Assembly (NCBI GenBank): GCA_022446815.1
Contig: JAKVCD010000001.1
Location: 66,740-130,739 of the forward strand
Direction: 5' to 3'
Length of the DNA: 64,000 nucleotides
From: Planctomycetota bacterium
Lineage (GTDB): Bacteria > Planctomycetota > UBA1135 > GCA-002686595
Position 1 is the stretch's first letter. Each line of letters opens with the position of its first letter. Of this stretch, positions 29,159-38,314 are shown piece after piece. The notes below the pieces were generated by a model. It searched no databases, was not told the DNA's origin, and saw only the letters and a program-made list of their open reading frames with translations. The translations under genes and the position numbers were made by a program.

Positions 29159-32100
29159 TTAGCGCTGGGAGAAGGAGGGTGAGGCCACGATGGCCTCAAT
29201 CACGGACCGGATCCGGTGATCTTCTGATCTTACCGTCTCCAGAATACTCTGCAGTTCTTCTTCGTCCGCGTAGCCCACATCCCGCCCTGTGGCGTACGCA
29301 AACAAGTGTTCGATAACCGAAGACGCGAAGGCGTCGGGCACGTCTTGGAGGATGTAGGCCCTCAGGCCGTCCGGGCCGACGATCTCTGTCCCATCAGGGA
29401 GGATCGTGCTTGCATCAACTGGCTTACCCTTTCGCTTGGTCTCTAGGCGTCCGACTGCGTTGTAGCTCTCGAGGGCGATCCCGTAAGGGTCAAAGCTGGC
29501 GTGACAGTCACGACAAGAGTCGCTGTCGCGGTGCAGCTCGATCTGCTCTTTGAGGGTCAGCTTGTCGAAGCCTGGCGTCTCTGGGTCGATGTCCGGCACG
29601 TTCGGTGGTGGCGGGAGGGGCGGCTGGCCGAGGAGCTTCTCCTTCACCCACACGGCGCGCTTTATGGGGTGGGGCTCGTTTCCGTCGGAATGACCTGCGA
29701 GGAAGGCGCCGTGTGAGAGCAGCCCGCCCCTGCCCTGCTCTGCCGCGACCTGCACCGGTCGAAACTCCACGCCCTCGACCCCTTCGATCCCGTAGAACTC
29801 GGCGAGGTTCTGGTTAAGGATCGTGAAGTCCGCGTCGACGAGCGTGAAGAGGTCCATGTCCTCCCGCAGCACGTGCGACACGAAGTGATAGGTCTCCTCA
29901 GCCATATCTCGTTTCACGAAGCGCGTGAAGTCACGGAACTTGTTGGGGTTGATCGTCATCCCCTCGAGGCGGTCGAGGCGCAACCACTCGCGGGTGAAGG
30001 AGCGAACGAAGCGCTCTGAGCGCTCATCGTCGAGTAAGCGTGTCACTTGGACGCCAAGCTCTGTGCGAAGCGCCCCACGCGCTGCGAGGTCACGCAGCTC
30101 TTCGTCAGGAGGAGAGTTCCACAAGAAGTACGAGAGCCTCGAGGCGAGGACCTCTTGGGAGATTTGCTCTTCCGACCCATGCTCAGGCTCAATGAGGAAG
30201 AGGAAGTTCGGTGAAGAGAGCGCTGCGACGAGGACCTCTCGCACGCTGTGCTCGTAGTGCTCGTACTCTCCGCGGACGCTCCGCCAGAAGCTCAGGTAGC
30301 GATCGGCCTCCCCGTCGTCGAGCGGACGGCGGAAGGCTCGACCGAGGAAGCGGGTGACGATCTCGCGCGTATACACCTCCTCATCCCCTGAGTTCGGAGA
30401 GTCGAAGAAGATCCGCTTGTGAGATTCAGGCGGCCAACTCGGAAGATAGGGGGCCTCGAACTCCATCGCCTCGATGAGCAGCGGAGGGCCAGTCTCCTTG
30501 CTCGACTTCACGAGGTGATCGTTCCATACACCCAAGACCATGATCCCCGAGAGAACCTCGAGGTCGCCTGACTCGGGCTCAGGGATCGGGAGGTTCTCCA
30601 GGCGGCCTTGGAAGGTGTAAGTCTCAGCCTCACCTAGGCGCGCGCGGACCTCTTGGGGTTCATCAAAGGTCTTGTAGTCCATCCCGTCATCCGTGCGAGT
30701 CCCGATGAAGGCTCGCATAGCAGGGAGCTCATCGAACTCCTCCTCACCAGCCTGCGCTTCGAGGCGCGCCACCAGGGGATGTTCTCCGGCAAGGGGCGTG
30801 ATGATGAGCTGCGAGAAGCCGACGAAGATGGGGCCGCCCAGAGTGATGACGTGGCGACCTGCGTTCATGTAGCCCCCACCGAGCGCCGTCACCACATGAC
30901 CGCGCTCGACCTCCTCATCGCTGAGCTGCGGGCGCAGGTCGAGCTTGAGGTCGCCGACCTTAAAACGGATCGACCCCATCGCTGCCGGAGGGGTCGCGGG
31001 ATGCACCAGATCAAACTGGTAGTAGCCGCTCTCTTCAAAGTTATGGACGAGGCGCGCATTGCTCACCTCTGTCGAGTCGATCGGGACGAGGCCTCCGTCC
31101 TTGAACGTGAGGTTTTGGCGCGCGTCGCTGCGGTCAGCCTTGAGGACTGTGGCGCTCGCGCCTGTGTGCACGTCATAAGGGGTCGACCCAGCAGCCGTGC
31201 CATCGTGGACGACGCGGTGATAGCTGCCGAATCCACCGAGGTAGTTCACGACCTTGATGAGCAGGTCATTCCTGCCCTGCTTGAGCGAGAGGGTCAGCGC
31301 GTCTTGGTCTGCGGCCACTCCGCGTCGAACGTCTCGCTCTAAGACCTCCTCACCGTTGAGCCAGACCCAGACAGCGTCATCGCTCCCGATCGTGACGTCC
31401 ATTGTGCGCGCGCTAGGCGCCTCGATGACCCTCGCGAGGTGCACCGTACCTACCCCATTTCGGTAGCGGATGACCGCGCCATCCTCGCCCTCAGTTTGCT
31501 CCCACGCCGTGACGCCATCCGAAAGGAGGGCGTCGAAGTCGAGCGCCTCAGCAGGGTCCACAAAGATCGTGTCCCTAGCCTCTTCACCTGTCGTTGTAGA
31601 GATCGGTCCGGCGCGATACATCGGACCGATGCGCGTCGCCTCTAACTCCAGCGTTCGCGCCTCACTGAGCTCTCCCGGGGTCTGGAAGTTAGAGAGGCTC
31701 GCGAGCGGCTTGGGGTCTTCGAAGCTGAGGAGGAGCTCTTTGCGCTCCTTGACCAAGTAGCCGCGCGAGGCGGTGACGCGCAGCACGAAGTCTCCCTCCT
31801 CAGGGAAGACGCGCTGCATCTCGAGCTTCATGTTCGGCGAGGGTCCCTGCCATGAGCCCGGCGCGACCTCCTTGTGCGGCAGGCTCGAGTAAAGGACGAC
31901 CCCCTCATCCACTGTGTGGATGCGGTCTTGTGAGGAGCCCCTAAAGCCCACCGTCACCTTCCGCTTCACTCGGTCTAGCTCAGCCTGCTCTTCCGGCGTA
32001 GCCCCGACCTTGGCCTCACCGGCAGAGTCGAGGATGTCGACGGTGAAGTCGTTCACGTTCAAGGGGACGGCCTGATACCCGCCGGTCGTCGCTGAAGGTA

Positions 32101-32776
32101 GGCCCGCGCCGCGACCCTTCCCGAACTCCAGCTTGTAGCGCGTCGGCTCTGGGCGATCACCGATGACGATCGCTTGGTTGAGCCCTGCGCGCGCGATCTC
32201 TTGGTAGTACTCGAGGTGTAGCGGGCTCGCGAGGAGCACCTCGCCGTTGTTCGTGAAGCCCATCTCCGACTTGCTGTCGTCAGGTAAGACCTGCCCAAAA
32301 TCGATCGAGAGCCCGAGGAGGTCTTGGAGAGAGTTTGTGTACTGGCTCTTGTTCAGCCGGCGGAGCACTGAGCGCCGCTCCCCCTCGTGCGCCCGCGCGG
32401 CCTCTTCAAGTGACGCGTTCAACCACGACACCACCACTCGACGCTCATCTGCGGTCGGCTGGGCTGAGCGCCCCGGCGGCATGTCGCCGCTGTTCAGCAT
32501 GTCCCGCGCGTAGCTCCAGATCTCCGCGTCGGGCCCATTGACCATGTCTGGGTCGACCTCATCGAATCGGATGTCTGACTTCTGCTTCTCTGGCCCATGG
32601 CAACTCAAGCAGTAGCGCTCGAGGACCGGGTAGACCTCTCTCGCGTAGACATCGTCGGGCTCATGCGCCTCTGCTCCTGACTCTTCGACGGCGAGAGCGC
32701 TCGCCACCAACAGCGCGAGCGTCGAGCTCAGCGCGAGGGCGCGAGGGCGCCTGCGTCGTTCGGTGCTGTCATACAT
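29159..32776 (-). CDS. Large planctomycete-type c-type cytochrome protein (DUF1587/1592/1588/1585)
   Basis: A 1205-residue exported protein. A signal peptide (about residues 12-32) is followed by one haem-c site, CLSCH at residues 56-60. DUF1587 follows (LRRLNKSQYTNSLQDLL, about 143-205). About 650 residues then hold extra beta-rich modules, including AVWVWLNGEEVLERD with LKQGRNDLLIKVVN (galactose-binding-like). The C-terminal third carries DUF1595 (FLGRAFRRPLDDGEADRYL), DUF1592 (LVAALSSPNFLFLIEPE to REWLRLDRLEG), DUF1588 (RGGLLSHGAFLAGHSDGN, and DSCRDCHASFDPYGIALE with a second CxxCH) and DUF1585. The family is typical of Planctomycetota and Verrucomicrobiota. It is longer than most members because of the central insertions. 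Confidence 0.93.
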   Translation of the reverse strand: MYDSTERRRRPRALALSSTLALLVASALAVEESGAEAHEPDDVYAREVYPVLERYCLSCHGPEKQKSDIRFDEVDPDMVNGPDAEIWSYARDMLNSGDMPPGRSAQPTADERRVVVSWLNASLEEAARAHEGERRSVLRRLNKSQYTNSLQDLLGLSIDFGQVLPDDSKSEMGFTNNGEVLLASPLHLEYYQEIARAGLNQAIVIGDRPEPTRYKLEFGKGRGAGLPSATTGGYQAVPLNVNDFTVDILDSAGEAKVGATPEEQAELDRVKRKVTVGFRGSSQDRIHTVDEGVVLYSSLPHKEVAPGSWQGPSPNMKLEMQRVFPEEGDFVLRVTASRGYLVKERKELLLSFEDPKPLASLSNFQTPGELSEARTLELEATRIGPMYRAGPISTTTGEEARDTIFVDPAEALDFDALLSDGVTAWEQTEGEDGAVIRYRNGVGTVHLARVIEAPSARTMDVTIGSDDAVWVWLNGEEVLERDVRRGVAADQDALTLSLKQGRNDLLIKVVNYLGGFGSYHRVVHDGTAAGSTPYDVHTGASATVLKADRSDARQNLTFKDGGLVPIDSTEVSNARLVHNFEESGYYQFDLVHPATPPAAMGSIRFKVGDLKLDLRPQLSDEEVERGHVVTALGGGYMNAGRHVITLGGPIFVGFSQLIITPLAGEHPLVARLEAQAGEEEFDELPAMRAFIGTRTDDGMDYKTFDEPQEVRARLGEAETYTFQGRLENLPIPEPESGDLEVLSGIMVLGVWNDHLVKSSKETGPPLLIEAMEFEAPYLPSWPPESHKRIFFDSPNSGDEEVYTREIVTRFLGRAFRRPLDDGEADRYLSFWRSVRGEYEHYEHSVREVLVAALSSPNFLFLIEPEHGSEEQISQEVLASRLSYFLWNSPPDEELRDLAARGALRTELGVQVTRLLDDERSERFVRSFTREWLRLDRLEGMTINPNKFRDFTRFVKRDMAEETYHFVSHVLREDMDLFTLVDADFTILNQNLAEFYGIEGVEGVEFRPVQVAAEQGRGGLLSHGAFLAGHSDGNEPHPIKRAVWVKEKLLGQPPLPPPPNVPDIDPETPGFDKLTLKEQIELHRDSDSCRDCHASFDPYGIALESYNAVGRLETKRKGKPVDASTILPDGTEIVGPDGLRAYILQDVPDAFASSVIEHLFAYATGRDVGYADEEELQSILETVRSEDHRIRSVIEAIVASPSFSQR

Positions 32777-32871
32777 ATCGAGAGGGGCGCGAACTCACGT
32801 CTGCTGAGCCGGGTCGAGCCTGGGGACACCACTTTATCCTGACCTCGCCCACTTGTGCGCTCGACGCTCTT

Positions 32872-33255
32872 TCAAGCCGCTGGCAACAGGCTCAAGCGCC
32901 ACAGGGCGAAGGCCGTGTAGATGACTTCGATCGCTAACAGCGCCCACATGAAGGCCGTCGCGCCCCCCTCAGCAAGGACTCCTGCGGCTCTCCCGACCCC
33001 AAAGCCGGCGACGAAGAGGGTGGCGGCGATGAGCCCGATGTGATGCCAGTCCTCACGCCATGCACACCAGAAGAGGAAGGCTGCGACGCCGAGCTCAAAG
33101 CCCCCGTATGTGGCGCGGATGTCGGTGCGCGCGCTCGGGCTCGTCGCCTCGATCCCGATCCCAGCGAGGGCCGTGGGCTTGATGATGAACCAGACACCGA
33201 AGCCCAAGAAGATGAGGGCTGCGATGATGATCAAGAGCTGCTCTGGGGGCTTCAT
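32872..33255 (-). CDS. DUF4345-like small membrane protein
   Basis: A 127-residue protein with four hydrophobic helices. The sequence between helices 1 and 2 (SARTDIRATYGGFELGVAAFLF) is the conserved core of DUF4345, and the helix 3 pattern (VAGFGVGRAAGVLAEGG) also fits. Function is unknown for the family. It lies 48 bp downstream of the UGA-containing FG-GAP gene on the same strand and may share its transcript. Confidence 0.75.
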   Translation of the reverse strand: MKPPEQLLIIIAALIFLGFGVWFIIKPTALAGIGIEATSPSARTDIRATYGGFELGVAAFLFWCAWREDWHHIGLIAATLFVAGFGVGRAAGVLAEGGATAFMWALLAIEVIYTAFALWRLSLLPAA

Positions 33256-33303
33256 GACTCAGAGACTACCTGCGCACACAGCCGGGGTCAGGTCTCCTGG
33301 CGC

Positions 33304-34560
33304 TCACTTCCTCAGAATCACCCAGACAACCCCTTCAGGCTCATCTTCGCGCTCTTCAGCGCTGCTAAGCAGCTCGACCTCATCGATGATCGGCTCCATC
33401 TCTGCGTAGACCTGAGAGACCAGGGCCTGAGCCTCGTCGGCCTTCTCCTCGTCATGCCAGCCTCGCCCCCAATAGGTTCGCTCTTCGCAGGCCGCGTCGA
33501 AGGTGTCTACGAGCTCGATGTAGGCCTCGTTAAGCTCCTGGAAGCGCCTCTTCTCTTTCTTGCTCAAACCCTTCCTGGGGGCGTAGCCGCGCTGGCTCTG
33601 GTAGTCCCCCACCAAGAGATCGGACACGCCATCATGGTTCCAATCACAGACGGCTAGCTTCAGGCGCCCGCCGACGCGCTCGACATAGGAGCGGTCACCA
33701 CTCTTCACCATGGCCCGCGGAGCGAAGAGCAAGCGCGGGAAGCCCAGCTCGACGCCACCCTCTGATGACTCGTCGCGGATCCAATAGATCGCGCCCTCCC
33801 CTGTCCCCAACAAGACGTCGGTCCGTCCATCACCGTCCCAATCACCAGTCGTGACCCCGGTGTGAGACCCTAGGCCAGAGAGGTCGAAGCCCTCGACACG
33901 AATAGATCTCTCGTTGAGGACCGCGAAGCGGGAGACACCTTCCCCGCCGCGGTTCTCTAGGACGTACAAGCCACCCCAGAACTCTCCGCCAAGGAGGTCC
34001 ATGTCTCCGTCACCGTCCCAATCGATCGGCGCAACGTTCGTCGCTTGACCGTACTTGACGGGCTCCCCGAGCGGATCGAGCAGCTCCTCGCGCTCCGCCC
34101 AGCCATCCTCTGTCGCAAGGTAGTAGTAGAGCTTGCTCGGCCAGGAGCCGGAGATGAGGTCCTCATGACCGTCGCCGTTGAGATCCACAAACTGTGGACC
34201 GAAGCCGACGCATCAGCCGGTGGGCACCTTGAGCTTTGACTTTTGTGACTTAGCCCAGACTCGCTCGCTGAGCTCGGGCGGGCCTGACTCTGCGCTGTTT
34301 GGATACACCCCTAAGTACCCCTTCCCGAACTGACCGACGAGCAGGTCGAGGGTCCCATCACCGTCCCAGTCTCGCATCATTGGAGCGGCGTGGCCGGTCT
34401 CAACGTCGATGGGTTGGCCATCCACTCGAACGAGCCTCGGCCTTATGAGGGTCCCCGTCTCGTCCTTCGGCTCCGGTCGTTCTGGAGATTGACCCCACGC
34501 AGACAGCGCGCTGAAGAGCAGCGCTGCTGCGAACAAGGGTTCAGATCTAAATGCGCTCAT
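33304..34560 (-). CDS. Probable selenoprotein: FG-GAP/VCBS repeat protein with in-frame UGA (U-C)
   Basis: One frame from ATG 34560 to the stop at 33306-33304 is interrupted only by TGA at 34215-34213. Read as selenocysteine it gives 418 residues with Sec at 116, next to Cys117. A signal peptide (FAAALLFSALSAWGQ) is followed by five Asp-rich calcium-type repeats: DWDGDGTLDLLVGQ before the UGA, then DLNGDGHEDLISGS, DWDGDGDMDLLGGE, DWDGDGRTDVLLGT and DWNHDGVSDLLVGD after it. The UGA therefore falls inside one beta-propeller, 11 codons before the second repeat. A strong SECIS-like hairpin sits just downstream. Without recoding, the 5' part would end after one repeat and the 3' part would lack start and signal. 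A redox or metal role is inferred. It lies in an operon-like run with the M1 peptidase. Confidence 0.83.
34182..34200 (-). promoter_or_regulatory. Candidate bacterial SECIS stem-loop (FG-GAP gene)
   Basis: On the minus-strand RNA, GGUCCACA - GUU - UGUGGAUC forms an 8-bp stem (one G-U pair) with a 3-nt loop starting with G, 21 nt after the UGA at 34215-34213. The geometry is nearly the same as the hairpin in the thioredoxin-like gene (loop GUC, G at +19). Two unrelated genes sharing this element after an in-frame UGA is hard to explain by chance. Confidence 0.75.
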
Positions 34561-34583
34561 CTCGTAGAGCGTGGCTCCCCGCT

Positions 34584-35624
34584 CTAACCACGCACCATGG
34601 CTGCGAACTCGTCATCTTCCCCGAGGGGATAGCGCGGACCACCGGGGCCACCGATCGACTCCTTCCAGGGGTCGGGCTTAGCGATGGGGCGGACGAGCTC
34701 ACGGCTCACGTGGACCGCAGCGTAGTAGCGCGCGCCCCTGGTCAAGTGACGCAAGGCGATGGCGACGCGGCCAATGGCAAAGATCACGACGAGGGTCGCG
34801 AGCCCGGTGTCGGTGTCGAGGTCTCCGCTGAAGCTGGAGAGGGCGAGCCCGCAAAGGAAGACCACCGCTAGATCGACGCAGAAGAGCATGAAGAGTGGCC
34901 GCAGCGTCCGGATCGGATGACGGAAGATCGTCACTAAGGTGCAGAGCCCTGCCCACAGCGCCGACTTCGTGTCGTGCAGAGCGAGGCGAGTACGTGTGTA
35001 TAGGCTCCACGAGGAGACGAACGCGAAGAGCGCAGCGTAGAGGCCATCTTGGAGCCAGGTCAGGTTGCGGACAGTGGCCTCTGAGTCGAGGGTCTCAAGG
35101 GAGACGTAGTCTCCGTCAGGGACCCCCATAAGCCCTCCGAGGATGAAGCGCTCCCAAGGCATCTCGTAGACGACCCACCCAAGGAACGCGAGGAAGAGGA
35201 GCTGAATGAACATCAGGCGCAGGAAGCGCCAGAAGAAGCGCGCGCTCCCGCCAAAGAAGCGACGCAGCGAGCGGCCCTCTGTGCGCTCGAGTGCGATCTG
35301 CAGCCAGCCTCCGCCTGTGAAGGCTCCAAACAAGAGGGCGATGAAGGCCAAGATCGCTCCGAGCCCCGCGGCGTACTCTGAGGCGGCGCTCATCGAGCCG
35401 CGGTGGTCGATGCGGAAGTTCGCGCCGAGGTCGTTCAAGAGCGAGCCGGGCGCATAGCGATTCTGGAGCACGTCCGCCATCCAATCGAACCAGCCCATCG
35501 CCACGGTCAGGGCGAGGAGCTCAAAGATGAGCCAGCAGCTCACCCAGACGGCGGTTCGTCCGACCGCGCCGTTCAAGGCGCGCATGGTGATCGGAGCTGT
35601 GTTGGAGTTCTTCTCTTCGCTCAT
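34584..35624 (-). CDS. Uncharacterised polytopic membrane protein
   Basis: A 346-residue protein with about six hydrophobic segments (for example VWVSCWLIFELLALTVAMGWF, GLGAILAFIALLFGAFTGGG, FIQLLFLAFLGWVVYEM) and charged loops such as RTEGRSLRRFFGGSARFFW. The layout resembles generic integral membrane proteins of the DUF4013/ABC-2 type, but no signature is decisive. Its ATG lies directly beside the stop of the M1 peptidase gene, and the UGA-containing FG-GAP gene follows 23 bp later, so the three are probably one transcript. Confidence 0.7.
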   Translation of the reverse strand: MSEEKNSNTAPITMRALNGAVGRTAVWVSCWLIFELLALTVAMGWFDWMADVLQNRYAPGSLLNDLGANFRIDHRGSMSAASEYAAGLGAILAFIALLFGAFTGGGWLQIALERTEGRSLRRFFGGSARFFWRFLRLMFIQLLFLAFLGWVVYEMPWERFILGGLMGVPDGDYVSLETLDSEATVRNLTWLQDGLYAALFAFVSSWSLYTRTRLALHDTKSALWAGLCTLVTIFRHPIRTLRPLFMLFCVDLAVVFLCGLALSSFSGDLDTDTGLATLVVIFAIGRVAIALRHLTRGARYYAAVHVSRELVRPIAKPDPWKESIGGPGGPRYPLGEDDEFAAMVRG

Positions 35625-35625
35625 C

Positions 35626-38013
35626 TCAGCCCCCCACGCTCATGTACCAGAGCAACATGTGCTCCCACTGTGAAAGGACCCGTTCAGACCAGCGCAAGGC
35701 TGTGACCTCGTCAGCCTCGGCGTACCACTGGTTGTCCGACATGTCCGTGTCGATCCAGTAGTTGGAGTCTGGGTCAAGGACGACAGATGCGACCTTGATC
35801 TTCGATTCGAAGGACTTTCTGAACCAGTTGTCCTTGAGTTGCTGCGCGCGCGTCCAAACACCGCGCTCGACGGTGCCATCCTCATAAGTGATCTCCCACG
35901 GCAGCGGGATGCAGAACTCTCCCTTCTGCGACAGGAGGATGGAGACCTCCCAAGGCGGTGAGGTCTCTCCGCCCTCGTCCGAGGCTCCCTCTTCACCTTG
36001 GCCGCCTGCGTAGACGGTGTTGCTCTTGGGCTCCTCGCCTGCGGCGAGCTCTTTGAAGGGGCCATTGCCCTCTTGGAACCAGCCCGCAGGCTTAGAGGCC
36101 CGAGACTGCGAGACCGTCACGCCCCAGTTTGCCTGCTTCACAGAGCGGAAGGCGTCCTCAAGGAACCACTGGCAGTCCACACCAGCGCCCTCTTGGAAGG
36201 CGGCGAAGAAGTCGTCGGTGTAAGGGTGCCTGTTGCGCCACACCTTGGAGTAGTGGCGCATGCCGCGCAGAAAGACATCGTTCCCGACGAGACCCTTAAG
36301 GGTCCTCAGGAGGACCGCCGGTCGCGGATAGGAGTTCGATCGATAGGTGAGGCCGTCACGGTAGACCCATGCGTGCTTGTCGACAGGGTCCCCAGCCGGC
36401 TGCCGCAGGAAGCTGCCGCGATCGCTCCAGCGGGGATCGTCATAGGCCCTCTGGAAAGTGAGCCAGGGCTGATCGCGCCACAGGTTTAGGAAGCCTGAGG
36501 AGCGCATCGGCTTGAGCGCCGGATAGCCCTCGATCTCCCAACGCCGCGCGAGCGCCCAGTCGCCGAACTTCCCGCCCGCGGGGAGCCCAGTCATCCGTCG
36601 ACCGTCGACGAAGATCCTCGAGTACTCCGTCGTCCTGCGCTGCGGACCGTACTCTCGCCAGAGCACCTCTGAGTCGGTGTAGGAGTTGAAGCCCTCGTCT
36701 AGCCACGCCGCCTCGAACTCGTTGTTCCCGACGAGCCCATACCAGAACTGGTGTCCCGCCTCGTGGACCGTGACGGACTCGGGGACGTACATGTCGGGGG
36801 TCGTGCCGAGCTTTGTGCCGCAGGTGAAGATCGTCGGGTACTCCATCCCGCCGGCAGCTCTGCCTCCCCAAGCCGGGTCGATGACGGTCACCTCTTCGTA
36901 CGGGTACTCGCCAAACCAGAGCCCATAGAAGAACAGCGCCGCCTCTGTAGCCCGGATGTGCCGCTCCGCTTGTTCCACGCGCTCGGGTTGAATCAGGAGC
37001 TTCACGTTGACGTCTCGAAGCTCTAGCTCGACCTCCGGCCCGAAGGCCGCGCGCGCGATCTCTACCTCCTCCGGGTGCTTCTCAGCCCACTCCTTCCATG
37101 TGAAGGTGTGCTCCTTGACCACGAACTTCGGGTCTGCGGTCCAGGTGAAGTTGTGGATCATCGGCATGTGGCCGAGGTGATCCTCTGTAACGCGATCTTC
37201 CTGACTAGGAGCCTCGTAGTAGACCTCGATCCGGTCTTGCCCCTTCTCCTCATACGTCGGTGACGCGACGCCAGAGCCTCCCACGCGCAAGACCCCGTCT
37301 TCGCCTAGGTACTCGCGCGGCAAATCCAACGTGACCCGGTAGTAGCCGAAGTCTGCGTAGAACTCAGTCGAACGATGGAACTCATGGCAGTTCCACTCGC
37401 CACCTTCGAGCACGCCGAGCTTCGGGTACCAGTGTGCGTTGAGATAGAAGTCGCCCTTGTAGCCGGTGCGCCTCCTGACCCGCGGCAGCTGCGACTCCCA
37501 CTCAAGCTCTATGGTGATCGTCTCACCGCTCTTCACCGGCGTAGGAAGATCCACAGAGAACACTGTGCGGTCGTCGTTCTGAACGTAGTTCCCTTCAGGG
37601 GAAGGCTGGGTGTCGGGCAACCTGTAGCGGAAGCTCTCGATCACGCTCTCTCCATCGACCTTCAGCTCGCGAACCCACTGCCAGCCCCACTCGTTTGAGA
37701 CCTTCGTGTCTCGCAGCTTTCCCCCAGACTCGATCAAGTGCGTCGAGCGATTGTTTGAGAAGGCGTTCAGGTAGGCGTGGAACCAGAGGTCCTTCGTGGT
37801 CTCACCGCTGCGGTTCGTCCAGGTGATCGTCTCGGAGCCGCGGAGGTACTTCGCCTCGTTATCGAGCACCGCTCGGATGTCGTAGGTCACGAAGTTGGAC
37901 CTGTCATCCATCGCCTTCTCAGGAGGGCGAACGACCTCCTGCGCGAGGACTGGGGCACACCAAAGTAGTGCCGCGCTGAAGGCGGCCGAGGCCGCGGTGA
38001 GGGGGGTCTTCAT
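35626..38013 (-). CDS. M1 family metallopeptidase (aminopeptidase N-like)
   Basis: A 795-residue exported zinc peptidase. ATG 38013 gives a signal peptide (TPLTAASAAFSAALLWCAPVLAQ). The N-terminal beta domain (residues ~30-270) starts with FVTYDIRAVLDNEAKYLRG. The catalytic domain holds the substrate loop GGMEYPTIF and the zinc site TVHEAGHQFWYG with the third ligand Glu in AAWLDEGFNSYT, which gives HEXXH-x18-E. It removes N-terminal residues from peptides or proteins in the periplasm. Planctomycetes carry several such enzymes. It is first in a run of three or four genes including the UGA-containing FG-GAP gene. Confidence 0.92.
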   Translation of the reverse strand: MKTPLTAASAAFSAALLWCAPVLAQEVVRPPEKAMDDRSNFVTYDIRAVLDNEAKYLRGSETITWTNRSGETTKDLWFHAYLNAFSNNRSTHLIESGGKLRDTKVSNEWGWQWVRELKVDGESVIESFRYRLPDTQPSPEGNYVQNDDRTVFSVDLPTPVKSGETITIELEWESQLPRVRRRTGYKGDFYLNAHWYPKLGVLEGGEWNCHEFHRSTEFYADFGYYRVTLDLPREYLGEDGVLRVGGSGVASPTYEEKGQDRIEVYYEAPSQEDRVTEDHLGHMPMIHNFTWTADPKFVVKEHTFTWKEWAEKHPEEVEIARAAFGPEVELELRDVNVKLLIQPERVEQAERHIRATEAALFFYGLWFGEYPYEEVTVIDPAWGGRAAGGMEYPTIFTCGTKLGTTPDMYVPESVTVHEAGHQFWYGLVGNNEFEAAWLDEGFNSYTDSEVLWREYGPQRRTTEYSRIFVDGRRMTGLPAGGKFGDWALARRWEIEGYPALKPMRSSGFLNLWRDQPWLTFQRAYDDPRWSDRGSFLRQPAGDPVDKHAWVYRDGLTYRSNSYPRPAVLLRTLKGLVGNDVFLRGMRHYSKVWRNRHPYTDDFFAAFQEGAGVDCQWFLEDAFRSVKQANWGVTVSQSRASKPAGWFQEGNGPFKELAAGEEPKSNTVYAGGQGEEGASDEGGETSPPWEVSILLSQKGEFCIPLPWEITYEDGTVERGVWTRAQQLKDNWFRKSFESKIKVASVVLDPDSNYWIDTDMSDNQWYAEADEVTALRWSERVLSQWEHMLLWYMSVGG

Positions 38014-38172
38014 AGTCTCAATGAGGGGGTAGGACGTCATGATGCGCGCCCTGGCGGATCCCCGCAAGGGCCACAGCCGTAAACCTTTGCAGGAGCTAAG
38101 GTTGGGTTCGCAGATGGCCTCTAGGGCCTTGCCTTGAGCGCTCCCCACCATGAACCCTTAATGATGGTGCCC

Positions 38173-38197
38173 TAAGTTGCTTTTTTTCAACAACTTA
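38173..38197. repeat. Inverted repeat around a T run upstream of flgM
   Basis: TAAGTTG and CAACTTA are perfect 7-base complements separated by 11 bases that include seven T. It lies about 120 bp before the flgM start and 160 bp before the M1 peptidase start on the other strand. It may be an operator or a weak terminator; no partner is known. Confidence 0.4.
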
Positions 38198-38268
38198 CAC
38201 CTGCCTCACGGTTTCGGGCGGAAGAGTGAAAAAGGTGGGCGATTTCCCCTCATCCCTGGTCCGCACAG

Positions 38269-38276
38269 GCCGATAA
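38269..38276 (+). promoter_or_regulatory. Exact sigma-28 -10 octamer (GCCGATAA) upstream of flgM
   Basis: GCCGATAA is identical to the sigma-28 (FliA) -10 consensus and ends 38 bp before the flgM start codon. The expected -35 TAAAGTTT 11 bp upstream is not visible (TCATCCCT instead), so only half of the promoter is supported. flgM is a usual sigma-28 target in other bacteria. Confidence 0.42.
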
Positions 38277-38314
38277 CGGGCCTGGAGACCCCGAACCCTC
38301 CACGGAGGGACGCC

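Noticed and set aside
33304-34560. Reading the FG-GAP gene as a pseudogene or as two genes
   Set aside because: No frameshift or second lesion is seen, the repeats stay intact on both sides, the downstream part has no start with a ribosome site, and a SECIS-like stem lies at the right distance.
38165-38180. Sigma-54 promoter TGG...TTGC upstream of flgM
   Set aside because: GG and GC are 11 bases apart instead of 10 and the -24 block (TGGTGC) is a poor match.
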